Shown here: one piece after another, positions 12,442 to 14,294 of the stretch
How positions within the stretch are numbered: position 1 is the stretch's first letter
Layout: every line of letters begins with the position of its first letter
NCBI GenBank assembly: GCA_046597185.1
Contig: JBKJLF010000783.1
Location: forward strand, 1-14,294
Reading direction: 5' to 3'
DNA length: 14,294 bases
Source: CAMBDR01 sp046597185
GTDB lineage: Bacteria; Pseudomonadota; Gammaproteobacteria; Burkholderiales; Burkholderiaceae_D
The notes under the pieces: model-generated
Database searches by the model: none
The model's input: only the letters and a program-made list of their open reading frames with translations
What the model was told of the DNA's origin: nothing
Translations under genes and position numbers: made by a program

Positions 12442-14294
12442 TTACGATTGTTTTGCCTGTGGGGAAACGAGTGGCAGTTCAAGAATAAAGCTGCAGCCTT
12501 GGCTATGGGTGCTATGTACCTTTATGCTACCGCCAAGTAAGGAAGTAACAATATTGTAGCTGATTGACAGGCCTAAACCACTACCACCTTGCCCCAGTTT
12601 TGTGGTAAAAAATGGATCAAAAATTCGCCCAAGATTGCCGTCGCTTATGCCTTGGCCGTTATCGCGGAACTCGATGCAAACCGTCGTGGCGTTGTGCAGC
12701 CATGCAAGTAAAACCATTTGGCCACCCGAGCGGCCTTCAAAGGCGTGTAATAAGGCATTGTTGATCAGGTTGGTAATCACTTGCCCAAGAGGGCCGGGAT
12801 AGCTGTCCAGTATGATTTCAGGTGGGATGGTTTGTGTCAGGCTATGCCCGGAATGTTTGATTTGATTCATCATGGTCGCTACGATTTCGCTACAGGTTTG
12901 TTGCAAATTAAATTCGCGGCGTTGCGCGGTGGTGCGATCCACGGCCACCTGTTTGAAGCTACTTAATAAATCGACAGCATTATGCAAGCTGCGCATGATC
13001 AGGCTGGAGCCGTGGCGGGTATCCTCGATAAAGCTGCCAAGGTCGGAGCGGCGCATCAAACCGGCATGCATTTTTTCGCCAATTCCATCACTTTTGCTAT
13101 GCAGGGTACTTGCGATAATCAGGCTGTTGCCGATGGGGGTATTGAGTTCATGCGCCACACCGGCGACCAGTGAGCCAAGTGCCGCCATTTTTTCTTGTGC
13201 CACTAACTGTGCCTGTGCTTGTTGCAGTTGCAAGTAGGCGCTGGCATTATCGAGTGCAATCGCGCCATAGGCGCACAGGGTGCGGAAAATCAACCATTCC
13301 CGTTCGGCGTAGGCATGCGCGCCAGTGGCTTGCACACTCATCACGCCCAGCAGTCGGTCGCCAATAATCAGTGGCGCAAACAAGGCGCTTAAATTGGCCA
13401 GACTGCCTGGCACCAGGTTGGTTTGATCCTGATTTTGGAAGTCGGCGGTGAGTTCGCGCCGCTCACGCGCGCAACGCGCCGACCAGGCATGCGGGTCATT
13501 GATGTCGATGCGGCGCACGGGAAGGGTGCGTCGGCCTTCGGTGCAAAAGGCGCGGGTTAAGCCGCAGCCATCGGGTTCGAGCAAATAGACGGCAAATGAA
13601 CTCGATTCGAGCATACTGGAAATGTGGCCATTCAAGGCATTAAACACCGCCGTGGTATTTAAATGCGTGGTAATTTCCTGGCCGATGATGGATAAATGGC
13701 TCAAGGTGGCGCTGGTTTGGTGGTACATTTCCGCCCGTTTGGCTTCCAGCGTGGCCAATTGGCGCAAATGCTCGCTTTCGGCGCGTGCGCGCTTGGTTTG
13801 ATATTTCACCTGTAATGCCAGGCTGCGGTTGGTGGCGTCGCTGCTGTGGGTTTTTTCCCGCGAGCTATGCGCGTGCAAGGCCGTTTCATAGGCTTTTTGG
13901 TATGCGCCGGCGCAGGCATATTCGCGCGCCACTGCGTCGAGCAAGTCGCCGGGAAGGGTGTAGCCCTCAATCGTACCCGCCAGCGCCATTGCCTGTTTCA
14001 GATAAGACAGTGCCGGGCTGTCGGCCTGTGCTTCGGCCCGGGGATTCAAGCCTTTGGGCTGGCGTGCGTGAATGCTGGATAAGACTTGTAACACGCCTAT
14101 TTGTCGATAGCCATCTTGTTTGTCGCGCGCAATTTCGAGCGCCGCGTGTGCGACCGCCAAGGCGGCCCGGGTTTGCCCCAGTTGCGACAGCGCATGGGCT
14201 TGGCCGCGGCGGGCGTCGATTTGAAAGTCGGACTGCTGTAATTCATCGGCCCGTTGTTCCAGCCGCATGAAGGTGTCGAGCGCGAGCCGATAAT
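12442..14294 (-). CDS. TPR–GAF sensor histidine kinase, N-terminus cut by right edge
   Basis: The frame is open to the window end. The first in-frame ATG (14268) has no ribosome site and lies within helical repeat sequence, so the true start is beyond the edge. Counting from that Met (608 residues), TPR-like helices span about 1-145. A coiled coil at about 155-185 and a GAF-type sensor domain (about 195-345) follow, with a second short coiled coil at 345-362. The kinase core has H373 in GVAHELNTPIG, N504 in the N-box NLINNALLHAF, DNGQGI as G1 (536-541), FDPFFTTK, and GSGLGL as G2 (562-567). All catalytic residues are present. No membrane segment is seen, so it probably senses a cytoplasmic ligand or protein partner. 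It lacks a receiver of its own, and the downstream protein supplies three RECs and an Hpt, so the two genes form a natural donor-acceptor pair. Confidence 0.92.
   Translation of the reverse strand, partial: YRLALDTFMRLEQRADELQQSDFQIDARRGQAHALSQLGQTRAALAVAHAALEIARDKQDGYRQIGVLQVLSSIHARQPKGLNPRAEAQADSPALSYLKQAMALAGTIEGYTLPGDLLDAVAREYACAGAYQKAYETALHAHSSREKTHSSDATNRSLALQVKYQTKRARAESEHLRQLATLEAKRAEMYHQTSATLSHLSIIGQEITTHLNTTAVFNALNGHISSMLESSSFAVYLLEPDGCGLTRAFCTEGRRTLPVRRIDINDPHAWSARCARERRELTADFQNQDQTNLVPGSLANLSALFAPLIIGDRLLGVMSVQATGAHAYAEREWLIFRTLCAYGAIALDNASAYLQLQQAQAQLVAQEKMAALGSLVAGVAHELNTPIGNSLIIASTLHSKSDGIGEKMHAGLMRRSDLGSFIEDTRHGSSLIMRSLHNAVDLLSSFKQVAVDRTTAQRREFNLQQTCSEIVATMMNQIKHSGHSLTQTIPPEIILDSYPGPLGQVITNLINNALLHAFEGRSGGQMVLLAWLHNATTVCIEFRDNGQGISDGNLGRIFDPFFTTKLGQGGSGLGLSISYNIVTSLLGGSIKVHSTHSQGCSFILELPLVSPQAKQS

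Noticed and set aside
13785..14270. Plus-strand open frame of 161 codons opposite the sensor kinase.
   Set aside because: It is antisense to clear TPR/kinase coding sequence, is rich in Arg and Pro, and lacks any domain signature.

Overview
The window is a stretch of proteobacterial chromosome, most likely from a betaproteobacterium (Burkholderiales/Oxalobacteraceae-like). The evidence is the run of minus-strand housekeeping genes tlpA-like – aroQ – accB – accC – prmA – DUF3426 zinc-ribbon protein – PfkB kinase. As far as I recall, this gene order is characteristic of that class. Base composition is moderate (around 50% GC by eye), and there are no insertion sequences, tRNAs, rRNAs, CRISPR arrays or phage genes. 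Species cannot be assigned from the sequence alone.

Layout, left to right. (1) Positions 1-1644, minus: the N-terminal 548 residues of a TonB-dependent outer-membrane receptor running off the left edge. One predicted loop is built from in-frame short tandem repeats. (2) Positions 1839-8620, minus: eight genes packed head to tail, transcribed leftward. In transcription order they are a conserved nucleotidyltransferase-like protein of unknown function, a membrane-anchored TlpA-type thioredoxin, type II dehydroquinase (aroQ), biotin carboxyl carrier protein (accB), biotin carboxylase (accC), ribosomal protein L11 methyltransferase (prmA), a membrane zinc-ribbon/DUF3426 protein and a PfkB-family sugar/nucleoside kinase. 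Gaps are mostly 2-11 bp. The exceptions are 158 bp before accB, 77 bp before aroQ and 70 bp before accC. The accB leader carries two copies of an imperfect palindromic element. (3) Positions 8738-9932, plus: a DJ-1/PfpI-family protein with a recognisable promoter and ribosome binding site, then an exported DUF3016 protein. (4) Positions 9934-9999: a 14-bp tandem repeat in the convergent gap, which may also act as a terminator for the genes to its right. (5) Positions 10006-14294, minus: a two-gene signalling module. A TPR-GAF histidine kinase with all catalytic motifs intact (cut by the right edge) lies upstream of a 778-residue protein with the order Hpt–REC–REC–kinase-like–REC.

The most notable observation is in that last protein. 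Its histidine-kinase-like section keeps the family's fold signatures but has lost the phospho-accepting histidine (Val in the H-box), the Asn of the N-box (Tyr), the Asp of the G1 box and the first glycines of the G2 box. The Hpt histidine and all three REC domains remain intact. It therefore looks like a pseudokinase scaffold inside a multi-step phosphorelay, probably charged by the intact kinase encoded just upstream. No DNA-binding or nucleotide-cyclase output domain is visible in either protein, so the final output lies elsewhere or is a protein interaction.
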